46,308 nt of DNA from Halothiobacillus sp. 35-54-62 (GCA_002281295.1 NCFS01000006.1:1-46308); one strand, 5' to 3'; counted from the first letter of the stretch, positions 36,485 through 45,729 are shown. The notes: generated by a model not told the origin, from the sequence alone. Numbers and translations: made by a program.

Positions 36485-37054
36485 ATGGACATCATCGAAT
36501 TTATTAACCAACGCCATTCCACCCCACCCAAACACCTCGTTGCGCCCGCGCCCAACGTCGATGAACTGGCTCTTATGATAAATGCCGCAGAAAGCGCGCC
36601 CGATCACGGCAGCCTCAAACCTTGGCGGTTTTTAGTGATTGATACCGAGCAGCGCGCGGCCTTGGGCGAGTTATTTGTGCAGGCCTTGGCGCGCAAAGAG
36701 CCCAGCACAGAGCCCGAGTTACTTGAGCGGGAGCGCGAACGCGCCCTGCGCCCGCCAATGCTGATTGCCGCCATAGCGAGCCTTACGCCAAACCACCCAA
36801 AAACACCGGATATCGAGCAATTTTTAACCGCCGCCGCCGCCGCCGAACACGTCATGCTGGCGGCTAATAGCTTGGGTTTTGGCACGATTTGGCTCACGGG
36901 AAGCCGGGTTTATGATCGGTATGTAATGACGGGCTTAGGCCTGCAAGCGGATGAACATCTGATTGGCCTGATCAATATCGGCACCGTTGCATCAAACGTG
37001 TCGTTTAAAACACCGAACCGCCGAATTGTCTCCGTTGAGTTTTGGCGGGGTTAA
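36485..37054 (+). CDS. Nitroreductase-family protein (YdjA-like)
   Basis: A 189-residue FMN-dependent NAD(P)H oxidoreductase of the small YdjA subgroup. FMN-binding features are the N-terminal INQRHSTPPKHL (Arg of the RxS motif), SAPDHGSLKPWRFLVI around the isoalloxazine, and GLINIGT near the C-terminus for phosphate binding. The middle has the helix EHVMLAANSLGFGTIWLTG. Natural substrate unknown. ATG 36485 has a GAAGATAA upstream, not a strong site. Convergent with the adenosyltransferase gene. Confidence 0.85.
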   Translation: MDIIEFINQRHSTPPKHLVAPAPNVDELALMINAAESAPDHGSLKPWRFLVIDTEQRAALGELFVQALARKEPSTEPELLERERERALRPPMLIAAIASLTPNHPKTPDIEQFLTAAAAAEHVMLAANSLGFGTIWLTGSRVYDRYVMTGLGLQADEHLIGLINIGTVASNVSFKTPNRRIVSVEFWRG

Positions 37055-37098
37055 ATAACCCGAACAGCAGCACCCAGCGGCACCAAAGAGGCCACCGG

Positions 37099-37659
37099 TT
37101 AAGCCGCTGGCGTTTTGCGTTGCCAATACACCACGCTGCCATCTTTTTGCCCTATTACGCGCCCTAAAACAAATAAGGCATCCGATAGGCGATTCAGATA
37201 AACGGCAACGGGCTCAGCGGTAGGGTCATCAGCCACCAGCGCCCATAAATCACGTTCAGCCCGCCGCGCGGTAACCCGTGCCAAATGCGATTGGGCTAAC
37301 TCAAGCGAACCGCCGGGCAAAATAAACTCTTTTAGGGGCGGTAAATGGGCGTTATGGGTCTCAATCCAAGCCTCTAGTGATTCAAGCGGGGGGATTTGCT
37401 CGGCTTGCGCCAAACTTGCCATGGCCAAAAATCCACCCAAATCAAACAAAGCATGTTGCTGATCGCTTAAAAAATGATCAAAGCTTGCTTCAGTGAGCAC
37501 GGCACGCAGCATACCCAAATGGGCATTCAGTTCATCAAGCGCACCTAACGCGGTAACTCTGGTATCGGTTTTAGATAGGCGGCTCCCGTCAGCCATGCCG
37601 GTGTGGCCGGTATCACCCGTGCGCGTGACAATCCGCGATAAGCGATGACGCGCCGTCAT
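37099..37659 (-). CDS. PduO-type cob(I)alamin adenosyltransferase
   Basis: Transfers the adenosyl group of ATP to cob(I)alamin to make coenzyme B12. The 186 residues contain the ATP-binding N-terminus IVTRTGDTGHTGMADGSRLS, the ALGALDELNAHLG helix and the late motif TARRAERDLWALVAD ... YLNRLSDALFVLGR, all diagnostic of the PduO/MMAB family. It overlaps the upstream membrane-protein gene by ATGA, so the two are coupled. No B12-dependent enzyme gene is visible nearby. Confidence 0.9.
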   Translation of the reverse strand: MTARHRLSRIVTRTGDTGHTGMADGSRLSKTDTRVTALGALDELNAHLGMLRAVLTEASFDHFLSDQQHALFDLGGFLAMASLAQAEQIPPLESLEAWIETHNAHLPPLKEFILPGGSLELAQSHLARVTARRAERDLWALVADDPTAEPVAVYLNRLSDALFVLGRVIGQKDGSVVYWQRKTPAA

Positions 37660-38192
37660 GATGCGATGGACCTGGCGGCGTTGTGGGGCACATCAATCGG
37701 ATGGCTTAATTCACGGCCAATTAAAACGCGAATTGCGAACACCCACATGGCCAAAACTCCATAAATTAAACCGGCGACAACCCCCATATCAACGATGCCG
37801 CGCCAAGGTTGGGGCAACCAATGCACGGCGACAATCAACACGATAATGCCGCTCGTTACAGACAGGGCGACAATTCGCCGTTTGCGTGTAGCGTGGATAT
37901 AGCCCATGCAATACAACGGCGCTAAAAGCACATGCCACCACACGGGGTTGTGCGATAAGTGCACCGCCCGAGCCACCACACGCGGTGAAAAGCCTTTTTG
38001 AAACCCCTTATACCCCTCGCCATAGAGCATAAAAATCATCCAAAATACAAAAAAAGCCAATTCATACCAACGCCAAGGCTGATGCGTTGCCTCTAAAGCA
38101 AATGGGTACACGCGAAAAACCGCCCACCCCAATAAAGCGGTTAGCCCTAAAACGCCCCAAGCCGCGCCCAATCGCCCGATGAAATTTTGCAT
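37656..38192 (-). CDS. Multi-pass membrane protein of unknown function
   Basis: A 178-residue protein with about four to five hydrophobic segments: about 8-28 (AAWGVLGLTALLGWAVF), 43-60 (YELAFFVFWMIFMLYGEG), 82-100, 108-125 and 135-155. Between them lies GYKGFQKGFSPRVVARAVHL and the basic HATRKRRIVAL loop. I recognise no catalytic motif. It starts at 38192, is divergent from nth and is translationally coupled to the adenosyltransferase. The context alone does not show a functional link. Confidence 0.7.
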   Translation of the reverse strand: MQNFIGRLGAAWGVLGLTALLGWAVFRVYPFALEATHQPWRWYELAFFVFWMIFMLYGEGYKGFQKGFSPRVVARAVHLSHNPVWWHVLLAPLYCMGYIHATRKRRIVALSVTSGIIVLIVAVHWLPQPWRGIVDMGVVAGLIYGVLAMWVFAIRVLIGRELSHPIDVPHNAARSIAS

Positions 38193-38327
38193 TTTTTCGC
38201 CTCAATCCAGCATAAACTAACAAACTTTAAATCACGAAAAAGCCATCACCGCAGAATTTTAATACGCTGCGACGATGACATTCACGCCCTAGTCATTAGT
38301 AGGGCGAAATATATATCGAGTTCCCTA

Positions 38328-39014
38328 ATGAATAAAAATACCCGTCGAGTCTTTTTTCAACGACTCGCGGCTCAACGCCCCAAACCCACCACCGAGCTGT
38401 GTTACAACAGCGGCTTTGAGCTATTAATTGCTGTGTTGCTATCGGCTCAATCAACCGATGTCGCCGTGAATAAGGTAACAAAGCAGCTCTATGCCGTGGC
38501 CAACACACCCGAGGCTATTTTAGATTTGGGCGAAGCGCAACTTGCCGATTATTTAAAAACCTTAGGATTATACCGAGCCAAAGCCCGTAATACGTATGCC
38601 ACTTGCCAGATTTTAAAAGAGCGCTACCACAGCGCCGTTCCTCAGAACCGTGCCGCACTAGAATCCCTGCCCGGCGTGGGGCGAAAAACCGCCAATGTGG
38701 TGCTCAACACCCTCTTTGGCGAGCCTGTCATGGCAGTCGATACGCATATTTTTCGTGTAGCTAACCGCACCAAACTCGCACCGGGGAAAACCGTGCTCGC
38801 CGTTGAGCAAGGCTTGATGAAGCACATTCCTAAAGAGTATCTGCTCGATGCGCATCATTGGCTTATTTTGCATGGGCGCTACACCTGCAAAGCAAGAAAG
38901 CCAGATTGCGGTGCCTGTATCGTGTGCGATTTATGCGACTACAATCAAAAAACAACCCCATGCAACCCTGAATTTACCGGCAAATATGCAGCAGGAGCAG
39001 AACACCATGTATAG
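38328..39014 (+). CDS. nth: Endonuclease III
   Basis: DNA glycosylase/AP lyase for oxidised pyrimidines, 228 residues. Helix-hairpin-helix LPGVGRKTAN carries catalytic Lys120, and Asp138 lies in VDTHIFRV. The 4Fe-4S cluster ligands are Cys187, Cys194, Cys197 and Cys203. All these positions are identical to E. coli Nth numbering, which fixes the start at 38328 (MNKNTRRVF). The frame is open 47 codons further upstream, but that extension overlaps the divergent gene's start and has no homology. The stop overlaps the DUF1841 start. Confidence 0.96.
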   Translation: MNKNTRRVFFQRLAAQRPKPTTELCYNSGFELLIAVLLSAQSTDVAVNKVTKQLYAVANTPEAILDLGEAQLADYLKTLGLYRAKARNTYATCQILKERYHSAVPQNRAALESLPGVGRKTANVVLNTLFGEPVMAVDTHIFRVANRTKLAPGKTVLAVEQGLMKHIPKEYLLDAHHWLILHGRYTCKARKPDCGACIVCDLCDYNQKTTPCNPEFTGKYAAGAEHHV

Positions 39015-39447
39015 CCAAGATCGGCGCCAAATGCGTCAGCCGTTTATCGACGCATGGAACAAAGCCTGCACGCATCGCCCCATGACCGCGTTAGAGATCA
39101 AAATTAGTGACCTCATTCAAGCGCATCCTGAATACCATCGGCTACTCGAAAACCCAGAGCAAGCCCTCGCGCGCGATTGGCCACCCGAGCATGGGGAAAC
39201 CAACCCTTTTTTACATCTCGGGTTCCACCTCTCCATTCGTGAAATGGTGGATATCGATCAGCCCGCCGGATTCAAGCAGGCCTATGCCCGCCTATGCCAA
39301 AAAACCGGCGATGCACTGAAGGCTGAACATCTCATCATGGATTGTTTAAGCGAAGCGCTTTGGCGCTCACAACGTGACAACACGCCCCCCGACAGCGCCG
39401 CATTACTCGATTGCTTAAACACAACCCTTGCAAACATAGGCCGATGA
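39007..39447 (+). CDS. DUF1841 family protein
   Basis: A 146-residue protein recognised by MYSQDRRQMRQPFIDAWNKA, the HPEYHRLLENPEQAL segment, and NPFLHLGFHLSIREMVDIDQ, which are DUF1841 hallmarks. Function unknown. The His and Glu residues of the central HLGFHLSIRE helix could bind metal, but this is only a guess. The start at 39007 has AGGAG about 10 bases upstream and overlaps the last codons of nth. A longer frame from 38848 is a shadow of nth. It converges on kup, with 6 bases between stops. Confidence 0.88.
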   Translation: MYSQDRRQMRQPFIDAWNKACTHRPMTALEIKISDLIQAHPEYHRLLENPEQALARDWPPEHGETNPFLHLGFHLSIREMVDIDQPAGFKQAYARLCQKTGDALKAEHLIMDCLSEALWRSQRDNTPPDSAALLDCLNTTLANIGR

Positions 39448-39453
39448 TTAAAC

Positions 39454-41346
39454 TTATAACACCACTTGTGCGCCCAACTCCACCACAGCGTTGGGTGGAA
39501 TATTAAAGTAACTCACCACGCTACCCGCGTTACGAAACATATTAATAAATAATTTTTCACGCCATAAGGGCATTGATGAGTTTTTACTGGGTATTAATGT
39601 TTCACGACCAATAAAATAAGAGGTCTGCATGGGATTTAAATCCAAATAATCTCGATTCAATAAAGTTAAGGCAGTCGGAATATTTGGCTCATCCTTAAAA
39701 CCAAACGATATCGTGATTCGATGAAATTGATTGGGTAATGCTTCGTAGGTGAGCCGTTCAGAATAAAGCACTTTGGGCACATCCATAAAGCGCACACTTA
39801 AAATAATTACGTCTTGGTGCAGAACCTTATTATGCTTCAAATTATGTAATAAAGCATGCGGCACCCCATCGGGATTCGCTGTTAAAAATATAGCTGTTCC
39901 GGGAACGCGGGTTGAAATTTCTTTACTCATTGAGCCCACAAAAGTGCCTAAATCAATAGCCTCATTTTTTAACCGATCGCGCAACAGCAATCGGCCCTGC
40001 TTCCAAGTAGTCATTAAAACAAATAAGCCTAAGCCAAATAATAATGGGAACCAGCCACCCGCTTCAATTTTAATTAAATTCGCACTGAAAAATGCCAAAT
40101 CAATGCCTAAGAATAGGGCAATAAACAAACCACCTTTCACCCATCCCCAAGCCCAAAGCCGGCTTACGACGATAAAAGCCAAAAGCGAGGTAATCACCAT
40201 CGTGCCCGTTACGGCAATACCATAGGCGGCCGCAAGTTTAGCCGAGCTCTCAAACCCGAGCACCAATAAAATAACCGAAATCATTAAAATCCAGTTAATC
40301 ACAGGGATATAAATTTGGCCTTGACGATCATCGGATGTTTGTAACACATTCATACGCGGTACATAACCGAGCAGCATCGCTTGACGCGTAATTGAAAAGG
40401 TGCCCGATATAACGGCTTGAGCTGCAATCACGGTCGCGCCTGTTGCGAGCGCCACAAGCGGATAAAGCGCCCATTCAGGGGCTAAGCGAAAAAAGGGGTT
40501 GGTAATGTCTTCAGGGTGTGCCATTAGTAAAGCGCCCTGACCAAAGTAATTAAGCAATAAGGCCGGTAAAACCAACCCAAACCAGGCTATTTGTATCGGC
40601 AATCGACCAAAGTGCCCCATATCGGCATACAGCGCTTCAGCACCCGTTAATGCCAAAACGACCCCACCCAGTGATAAAAAACCGGCCCAAGGGGAATTAT
40701 GCAGCAGATGAAACGCATGAATGGGGTTAAGCGCGTTTAAAATCCGTGGCTCAGTTAATATGCCTATTAAGCCTAAAACAGCCAATACAAAAAACCATAA
40801 AAGCATAATTGGGCCAAATAATCGCCCGACACGCGCGGTGCCTTTTCGCTGAAAAAGAAATAAACCCCACAAAATGCCAATTGTCATGGGAATAACAAAC
40901 GGCTTTAAATCCGCACGTGCAATTTCCAAACCCTCAACCGCCGATAATACGGAAATTGCGGGGGTAATTACACTATCGCCATAAAATAAGGCCGCACCAA
41001 ATATACCCAGCAAAACAACACCATTGCGTAAACGGGATTGTGGCTTAAGGGAGCGCAAAGCCAAAGCCATGAGTGCCATAATACCCCCCTCGCCTTGATT
41101 ATCGGCACGCATAATAAACATCACATATTTGATGGACACCACAATCATCAGTGACCAAAAAATCAAGGAAAGCACGCCTAAAATGTGTTCTTCAGCCAAG
41201 GTAATGGGGTGCGCCACCGAACTGAATATGGTATTTAGGGTATAAAGTGGGCTGGTACCAATATCACCGTACACGATGCCGGTGGCAGCGAGTGATAATC
41301 CCGCCAAACCGTTTTTGGTTTTTATATTCGCAGGCGTACTAACCAT
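39454..41346 (-). CDS. kup: Low-affinity potassium transporter Kup
   Basis: Inner-membrane K+ uptake protein (H+ symport), 630 residues, close to E. coli Kup (622). The N-terminal GIVYGDIGTSPLYTLNTIFS is the family signature, followed by about 12 hydrophobic helices up to about residue 450 (including GDSVITPAISVLSAVEGLE). The last ~170 residues form the soluble C-terminal domain (RVPGTAIFLTANPDGVPHAL). It lies 34 bases downstream of uvrD on the same strand, but independent expression is likely. No terminator is visible in either gap. Confidence 0.95.
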   Translation of the reverse strand: MVSTPANIKTKNGLAGLSLAATGIVYGDIGTSPLYTLNTIFSSVAHPITLAEEHILGVLSLIFWSLMIVVSIKYVMFIMRADNQGEGGIMALMALALRSLKPQSRLRNGVVLLGIFGAALFYGDSVITPAISVLSAVEGLEIARADLKPFVIPMTIGILWGLFLFQRKGTARVGRLFGPIMLLWFFVLAVLGLIGILTEPRILNALNPIHAFHLLHNSPWAGFLSLGGVVLALTGAEALYADMGHFGRLPIQIAWFGLVLPALLLNYFGQGALLMAHPEDITNPFFRLAPEWALYPLVALATGATVIAAQAVISGTFSITRQAMLLGYVPRMNVLQTSDDRQGQIYIPVINWILMISVILLVLGFESSAKLAAAYGIAVTGTMVITSLLAFIVVSRLWAWGWVKGGLFIALFLGIDLAFFSANLIKIEAGGWFPLLFGLGLFVLMTTWKQGRLLLRDRLKNEAIDLGTFVGSMSKEISTRVPGTAIFLTANPDGVPHALLHNLKHNKVLHQDVIILSVRFMDVPKVLYSERLTYEALPNQFHRITISFGFKDEPNIPTALTLLNRDYLDLNPMQTSYFIGRETLIPSKNSSMPLWREKLFINMFRNAGSVVSYFNIPPNAVVELGAQVVL

Positions 41347-41380
41347 TGAGGCACTCTTCTAAATTGGCAATAAAATTAAC

Positions 41381-43573
41381 TCAGATAGGCACTAAATTTG
41401 CAAAACTTAAAATAAGCCATTTACTCCCTTCAGCGCCAAAATTAACCAATACGCGTGTTGTGGCGCCCGAGCCTTCGTGATCAATAATAACCCCAGAGCC
41501 AAACTTTGCATGCCGCACGGCTTGCCCTAACGATAAACCACTGTCGGTCGAATCGCTGCGCGCGGGTAATCCTTTCGGCGCCGCATAAGTTTGATAGGCT
41601 TGATTGGCACGAGGACGAATTTCTTCGATTAAATTCTCGGGTAGTTCGCCCAAAAAACGTGAGGGCACCGGAAACGTTTGCCGGCCGTGTAACCTACGGG
41701 ATTCTGATCCGGTTAATGTCAGCACAGTTTGGGCGCGGGTAATGCCGACATAACACAGGCGCCGTTCTTCCTCTAACCGCCCGGGTTCATCAAGTGACAT
41801 TTGATGCGGGAATAGCCCTTCTTCAAGCCCCACTAAAAATACATGCGGGAATTCAAGGCCTTTGGATGCGTGCAGGGTCATTAATTGCACGCAATCTTCC
41901 CAAGCCTCACCCTGCGCATCCCCCGCATCTAGGCTGGTTTGGCTTAAAAAAGCATCCAGCTCACTCATGCCTTCGGATTCTGCGGCATCAAATACAAACC
42001 CGCGTGCGGCATTAACCAGCTCATCTAAGTTTTCGAGCCGCGCCTCACCCCGTTCTTTATCTCGGTCTTTTTGCTGCATAGCGCGCAAGCCACTGTCCTC
42101 GATGGTTTTTGCCACCCGATCAGCCAATAAAACCGCGCTGGTTTGCTCAGCTAAGTTCTCAATTAAAGCCAAAAACTGGTGCAAGCCACCCGCTGCTCGC
42201 GCGGGGAATGCACCGCTAAATAGGGCATTTTTGGCTGCCCGCCACAATGAAACGCCCTCTGCCCGCGCCATCTCGCGCAAGGTGAGTAAGGTTTTATCGC
42301 CTAACCCGCGCACCGGCGTGTTCACCACTCGATCAAATGCGGCATCATCATCCCGATTAGCCATTAGGCGCAAATACGCCAAGGCATCGCGGATTTCAGC
42401 CCGATCAAAAAATCGCAAGCCGCCATAAATCCGATACGGTAATGCCGCTTTAATGAGGGCTTCTTCAAAGATCCGCGATAAGGCATTGGCACGATACAAA
42501 ATGGCGCATTCGCTCCGTGAAACCCCCGTGCGGATCGCCTGCTCAATTTGTTGCACCACAAAATACGCTTCATCTTGTTCGTTAAAAGCTAGGTAATATT
42601 GAATGGGTGCGCCACGCGCGCCTTCTGTCCAGAGGTTTTTACCTAAGCGGCCTTGATTGCGGGCGATGATGGCGTTGGCGGCCTCTAAAATATGGCTCGT
42701 TGAGCGATAGTTTTGCTCTAAGCGCACCAAATACGTTTGAGGAAAATCGCGGGCAAAATTTTGAATATGCTCAATTTTTGCCCCGCGCCAACCATAAATA
42801 GACTGGTCATCATCGCCCACCGCGAAAATGCCATTCGCTTCTCCAATCAGCAGGCGCGCCCAGGCGTATTGCAGGCTGTTCGTATCTTGAAATTCATCAA
42901 TCAGCACTTGTTTGAATCGTTGCTGATAATGCTGGCGCAAGGTGTCATGATCCCGCAGTAACTCGGTTGCCCGCAGCAGTAGCTCGGTAAAATCAACCAT
43001 GCCCCCGCGCTGGCAAATCGCTTCATATTCCTGATAAAGCGGAATGATCGTATCGCGCAATGGCTCGCCTGAAGCCACAATGTGCCGCGCCCGTAATCCT
43101 TGCTCTTTCCAATCATTAATCACACTGGCCACCATGCGCGGCGGCCATCGGGTTTCATCTAAATTGGCTTCTTTAATAACCCGTTTTACAAGGCGGAGTT
43201 GATCGTCAGAATTGAGAATTTGAAACGCCGGCGGCAGCTTTGCCTCCATGTGATGCAACCGCAGCAACCGATTCGACAAGCTGTGAAAAGTACCCACCCA
43301 CAACCCGCGCGATCCGCCCGGCGTGGCTTGATCGGCGTTTAATAAATCAACCAAGCGGCTGCGCATTTCACCGGCCGCTTTGTTGGTGAATGTAACGGCT
43401 AATAAACTGTGCGGCGACAATCCCTGATCGTGGCACAGCCAAGCCATACGATGCGTTAGTACCCGCGTTTTGCCCGAACCTGCCCCGGCTAACACAAGGG
43501 TTGCTAAGGCGGGGCTGGTAACGGCCTCACGCTGCGCTGAATTTAAAGGGTCAAGAATTCTATTTGTCATCAT
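41381..43573 (-). CDS. uvrD: DNA helicase II UvrD
   Basis: 3'-5' SF1A helicase for mismatch and nucleotide excision repair, 730 residues. Walker A is LAGAGSGKTRVLTHR (about 30-42), Walker B is VLIDEFQDTN, motif III is VGDDDQSIYGWRGA, motif V/VI are LMTLHASKGLEFPHVFLVGL and LCYVGITRAQ. The C-terminal Tudor-like domain (LGQAVRHAKFGSGVIIDHEG) distinguishes UvrD/PcrA from Rep. Start is ATG 43573 or the next codon. It begins about 135 bases after the ccoN stop, beyond the ccoN terminator. Confidence 0.95.
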   Translation of the reverse strand: MMTNRILDPLNSAQREAVTSPALATLVLAGAGSGKTRVLTHRMAWLCHDQGLSPHSLLAVTFTNKAAGEMRSRLVDLLNADQATPGGSRGLWVGTFHSLSNRLLRLHHMEAKLPPAFQILNSDDQLRLVKRVIKEANLDETRWPPRMVASVINDWKEQGLRARHIVASGEPLRDTIIPLYQEYEAICQRGGMVDFTELLLRATELLRDHDTLRQHYQQRFKQVLIDEFQDTNSLQYAWARLLIGEANGIFAVGDDDQSIYGWRGAKIEHIQNFARDFPQTYLVRLEQNYRSTSHILEAANAIIARNQGRLGKNLWTEGARGAPIQYYLAFNEQDEAYFVVQQIEQAIRTGVSRSECAILYRANALSRIFEEALIKAALPYRIYGGLRFFDRAEIRDALAYLRLMANRDDDAAFDRVVNTPVRGLGDKTLLTLREMARAEGVSLWRAAKNALFSGAFPARAAGGLHQFLALIENLAEQTSAVLLADRVAKTIEDSGLRAMQQKDRDKERGEARLENLDELVNAARGFVFDAAESEGMSELDAFLSQTSLDAGDAQGEAWEDCVQLMTLHASKGLEFPHVFLVGLEEGLFPHQMSLDEPGRLEEERRLCYVGITRAQTVLTLTGSESRRLHGRQTFPVPSRFLGELPENLIEEIRPRANQAYQTYAAPKGLPARSDSTDSGLSLGQAVRHAKFGSGVIIDHEGSGATTRVLVNFGAEGSKWLILSFANLVPI

Positions 43574-43660
43574 GGCTGCGCATTGTACTGATGAACGAAT
43601 TGTTTCATCCGATTTAATCTAATCTTTTGCCCCATCGCGCTCGGGGTGACCAAAAACACA

Positions 43661-43687
43661 AAAAAAACCCGCCAACTAAGGCGGGCT
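43661..43687 (-). terminator. Intrinsic terminator downstream of ccoN
   Basis: Minus-strand CCCGCC / GGCGGG arms around TTAGTT, followed by seven T. It lies 20 bases after the ccoN stop. Confidence 0.9.
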
Positions 43688-43707
43688 TAATCGCGTATTA
43701 ACGCAAA

Positions 43708-45168
43708 TTAATGGTTAATGGCCACGTGACCAGGAATAAGCACTTCCCGCTCAACCTCAGCGGAGCGCTCCGCCGTTACCGTTTTGATGAGGTTGTACAC
43801 CATAAGTAAAGTGCCACTAAAGAAGAATACGCCCCCAATTAAACGAACCACATAGGGTATGTGCAAGAATACAACGGTCTCAACAAAGGTATAAGCCAAG
43901 TTGCCGTACTGATCGAACGCGCGCAACATCAAACCTTGGCCAATACCCGCCACCCACATGGCGACGATATACAAAACAATGCCGATGGTTGCCAACCAGA
44001 AATGCACGAATACAAGCCGAGTGGAATAGAGTTTTGTGCCCCAGAGCCTTGGCACCATGTGATAAAACGAGCCGAAGGTAATCATCGCAACCCAACCTAA
44101 AGCGCCCGAGTGAACATGGCCGATGGTCCAATCGGTGTAATGCGATAAGGCATTAACTGATTGCAACGCCAACATAGGGCCTTCAAAAGTGGCCATGCCA
44201 TAAAATGCCAACGCGGTTACAAGAAACAAAATAATCGGATCGGTGCGTAATTTATCCCAAGCACCCGAGAGCGTCATAATGCCGTTAATCATCCCACCCC
44301 ACGATGGCAGCAAGAGCAAAATAGAGAACGTAACCGAAAGTGAATTAATCCAACCCGGCAAAGCCGTCCATTCTAAATGGTGTCCCCCCACCCACATATA
44401 TAAAAACGATAATGCCCAAAAATGCACAATCGATAAGCGATACGAAAAAATAGGCCGTTCTGCTTGCTTCGGCACAAAGTAATACATCATCCCCAAAAAT
44501 CCGACCGTAAGCACAAAGCCCACAATATTATGGCCGTACCACCATTCGGTCATCGCATCTTGCACGCCACTAAAAATAGAATAAGAACCCCAAATGCTAT
44601 AAGGCACTTGGATATTATTGAAAAAATGCAAAATGGCCGTTGCTAAAATAAACGCCATAAAAAACCAGTTCGCCACATAAATATGCGGCTGATTGCGTTT
44701 ACGTAATGTCATCGCGTAGATTAGGGCATACATAATCAGCCCAATCATCATTACAATATTCACCAGCAGCGGATATTCCGCATATTCGCGCGATTGGCTA
44801 TGCCCTGCGACCAGCGCCCAAGAACCCACCAATAACACCGCCTGCCATGTCCAAAAAAACGTATTGGATAAAAGCTTGCCGCCCCACAATCGCGCCTGGC
44901 AGGTGCGCTGCACAATATAAAACGAAGTGGCAATTAACGCGTTACCGCCAAAGCCCCAAATCACGGAATTGGTGTGCACCGGTCGCAAACGGCCAAAGGT
45001 AATTTCAGGTATGCCTAAATTTAACGCAGGCCAAGCCAACTCTGCGGCAATATAAATCCCAGCGGACATCCCGATGATTACCCAAACGAGTGAGGCAATT
45101 GTAAACATCTTAACGATGTCATAGTCATAGGAGTAACCGCTGGGCAGGGTTGAAGATGCAGAACTCAT
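43708..45168 (-). CDS. ccoN: cbb3-type cytochrome c oxidase subunit I (CcoN)
   Basis: Catalytic heme-copper subunit of the high-affinity cbb3 terminal oxidase, 486 residues and about 12 membrane helices. Heme/copper ligands are visible: His in RPVHTNSVIWGFGGNALIAT (low-spin heme), His in WWYGHNIVG and the pair in VGGHHLEWTALP (CuB), and the His pair in TIGHVHSGALGWV (hemes). The cbb3-specific active-site Tyr is in FSYRLSIVHFW. Start at 45168 (MSSASS) has a GGAGG site; a frame to 45228 is less likely. Genes for CcoO, CcoQ and CcoP, normally directly downstream, are absent. A terminator and uvrD follow instead. Confidence 0.94.
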   Translation of the reverse strand: MSSASSTLPSGYSYDYDIVKMFTIASLVWVIIGMSAGIYIAAELAWPALNLGIPEITFGRLRPVHTNSVIWGFGGNALIATSFYIVQRTCQARLWGGKLLSNTFFWTWQAVLLVGSWALVAGHSQSREYAEYPLLVNIVMMIGLIMYALIYAMTLRKRNQPHIYVANWFFMAFILATAILHFFNNIQVPYSIWGSYSIFSGVQDAMTEWWYGHNIVGFVLTVGFLGMMYYFVPKQAERPIFSYRLSIVHFWALSFLYMWVGGHHLEWTALPGWINSLSVTFSILLLLPSWGGMINGIMTLSGAWDKLRTDPIILFLVTALAFYGMATFEGPMLALQSVNALSHYTDWTIGHVHSGALGWVAMITFGSFYHMVPRLWGTKLYSTRLVFVHFWLATIGIVLYIVAMWVAGIGQGLMLRAFDQYGNLAYTFVETVVFLHIPYVVRLIGGVFFFSGTLLMVYNLIKTVTAERSAEVEREVLIPGHVAINH

Positions 45169-45475
45169 AACAAAACCTCCCAGATCAGACGAACAGAGCT
45201 GAAGCCACAATGGCCGCAACCGATACAAATCAAATGTGCTAGGCGAACAGCGGGATGCTCGTCAGACAAGGCGGCTTTCCGAAACATTGCCCCGATACCG
45301 ATCGGAGCTGCGCTATTTGAGGCGCTTAAAATAATTTTTTAGTGATAGGCCAAGAGCCGTGAATTTGCATTTCAATGCAAATTGATACCAAAGCAATCCA
45401 TCAGCAAACCATTGTATTAAACTTTACAGGTGGTCATAAAAAAAAATTTCTACACCCCTATCAGTTTTTTAGCGC
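45169..45475. promoter_or_regulatory. ccoN upstream region with palindrome
   Basis: No gene is seen. A perfect 22-bp palindrome with arms AATTTGCATT / AATGCAAATT and centre TC lies at 45362-45383, about 195 bases upstream of the ccoN start, and could be an operator. I looked for an FNR/ANR box (TTGAT-N4-ATCAA), usual before cbb3 genes, and did not find one. Confidence 0.45.
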
Positions 45476-45503
45476 AAAAAAAACCGCTCTAAGAGCGGTT
45501 TTT
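45476..45503. terminator. Bidirectional-looking intrinsic terminator
   Basis: AAAACCGCTCT and AGAGCGGTTTT flank one A, with an A run before and T run after. On the minus strand it would end the transcript of the small membrane-peptide gene before ccoN. Confidence 0.88.
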
Positions 45504-45540
45504 GTAATTTTAAGGCAGCTTTTGCAGCGGCAGCAATTAA

Positions 45541-45642
45541 TTATCCAAAAGTGATAACACTCAGGAATGACAACCAAGCCAACACCACCAAACCCATCAC
45601 AAAGGTGAGGGGGAAATTTTCAAAACTGAACAGTGATTTCAT
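45541..45642 (-). CDS. 33-residue single-pass membrane peptide
   Basis: A short reading frame begins with ATG at 45642, preceded by an AAAAGAGGTG ribosome site at good spacing. It encodes MKSLFSFENFPLT followed by a hydrophobic helix (FVMGLVVLAWLSFLSVITF) and ends in Gly-TAA. A terminator follows 38 bases after the stop, so it is a complete small transcription unit. I do not recognise the family. Size and position before ccoN recall small accessory subunits of terminal oxidases (CcoM, CcoQ, CydX), but there is no sequence match I can name. Chance is unlikely given ribosome site, helix and terminator together. Confidence 0.65.
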   Translation of the reverse strand: MKSLFSFENFPLTFVMGLVVLAWLSFLSVITFG

Positions 45643-45729
45643 ATGAGCACCTCTTTTAAGTAAGTGCGAGCATCATAGTCCGCTCCTTGAAAAATGTCAT
45701 CAAGAACACGGGTTGACGAGCCGACGCCC

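Noticed and set aside
37076-37109. Inverted CCAGCGGC / GCCGCTGG as a terminator for the nitroreductase gene
   Set aside because: The loop is long (18 bases), one arm is inside the adenosyltransferase coding end, and no T run follows.
45371-45420. FNR/ANR box near TTGATACCAAAGCAATCC upstream of ccoN
   Set aside because: The spacing between half-sites is wrong and the second half is not ATCAA.
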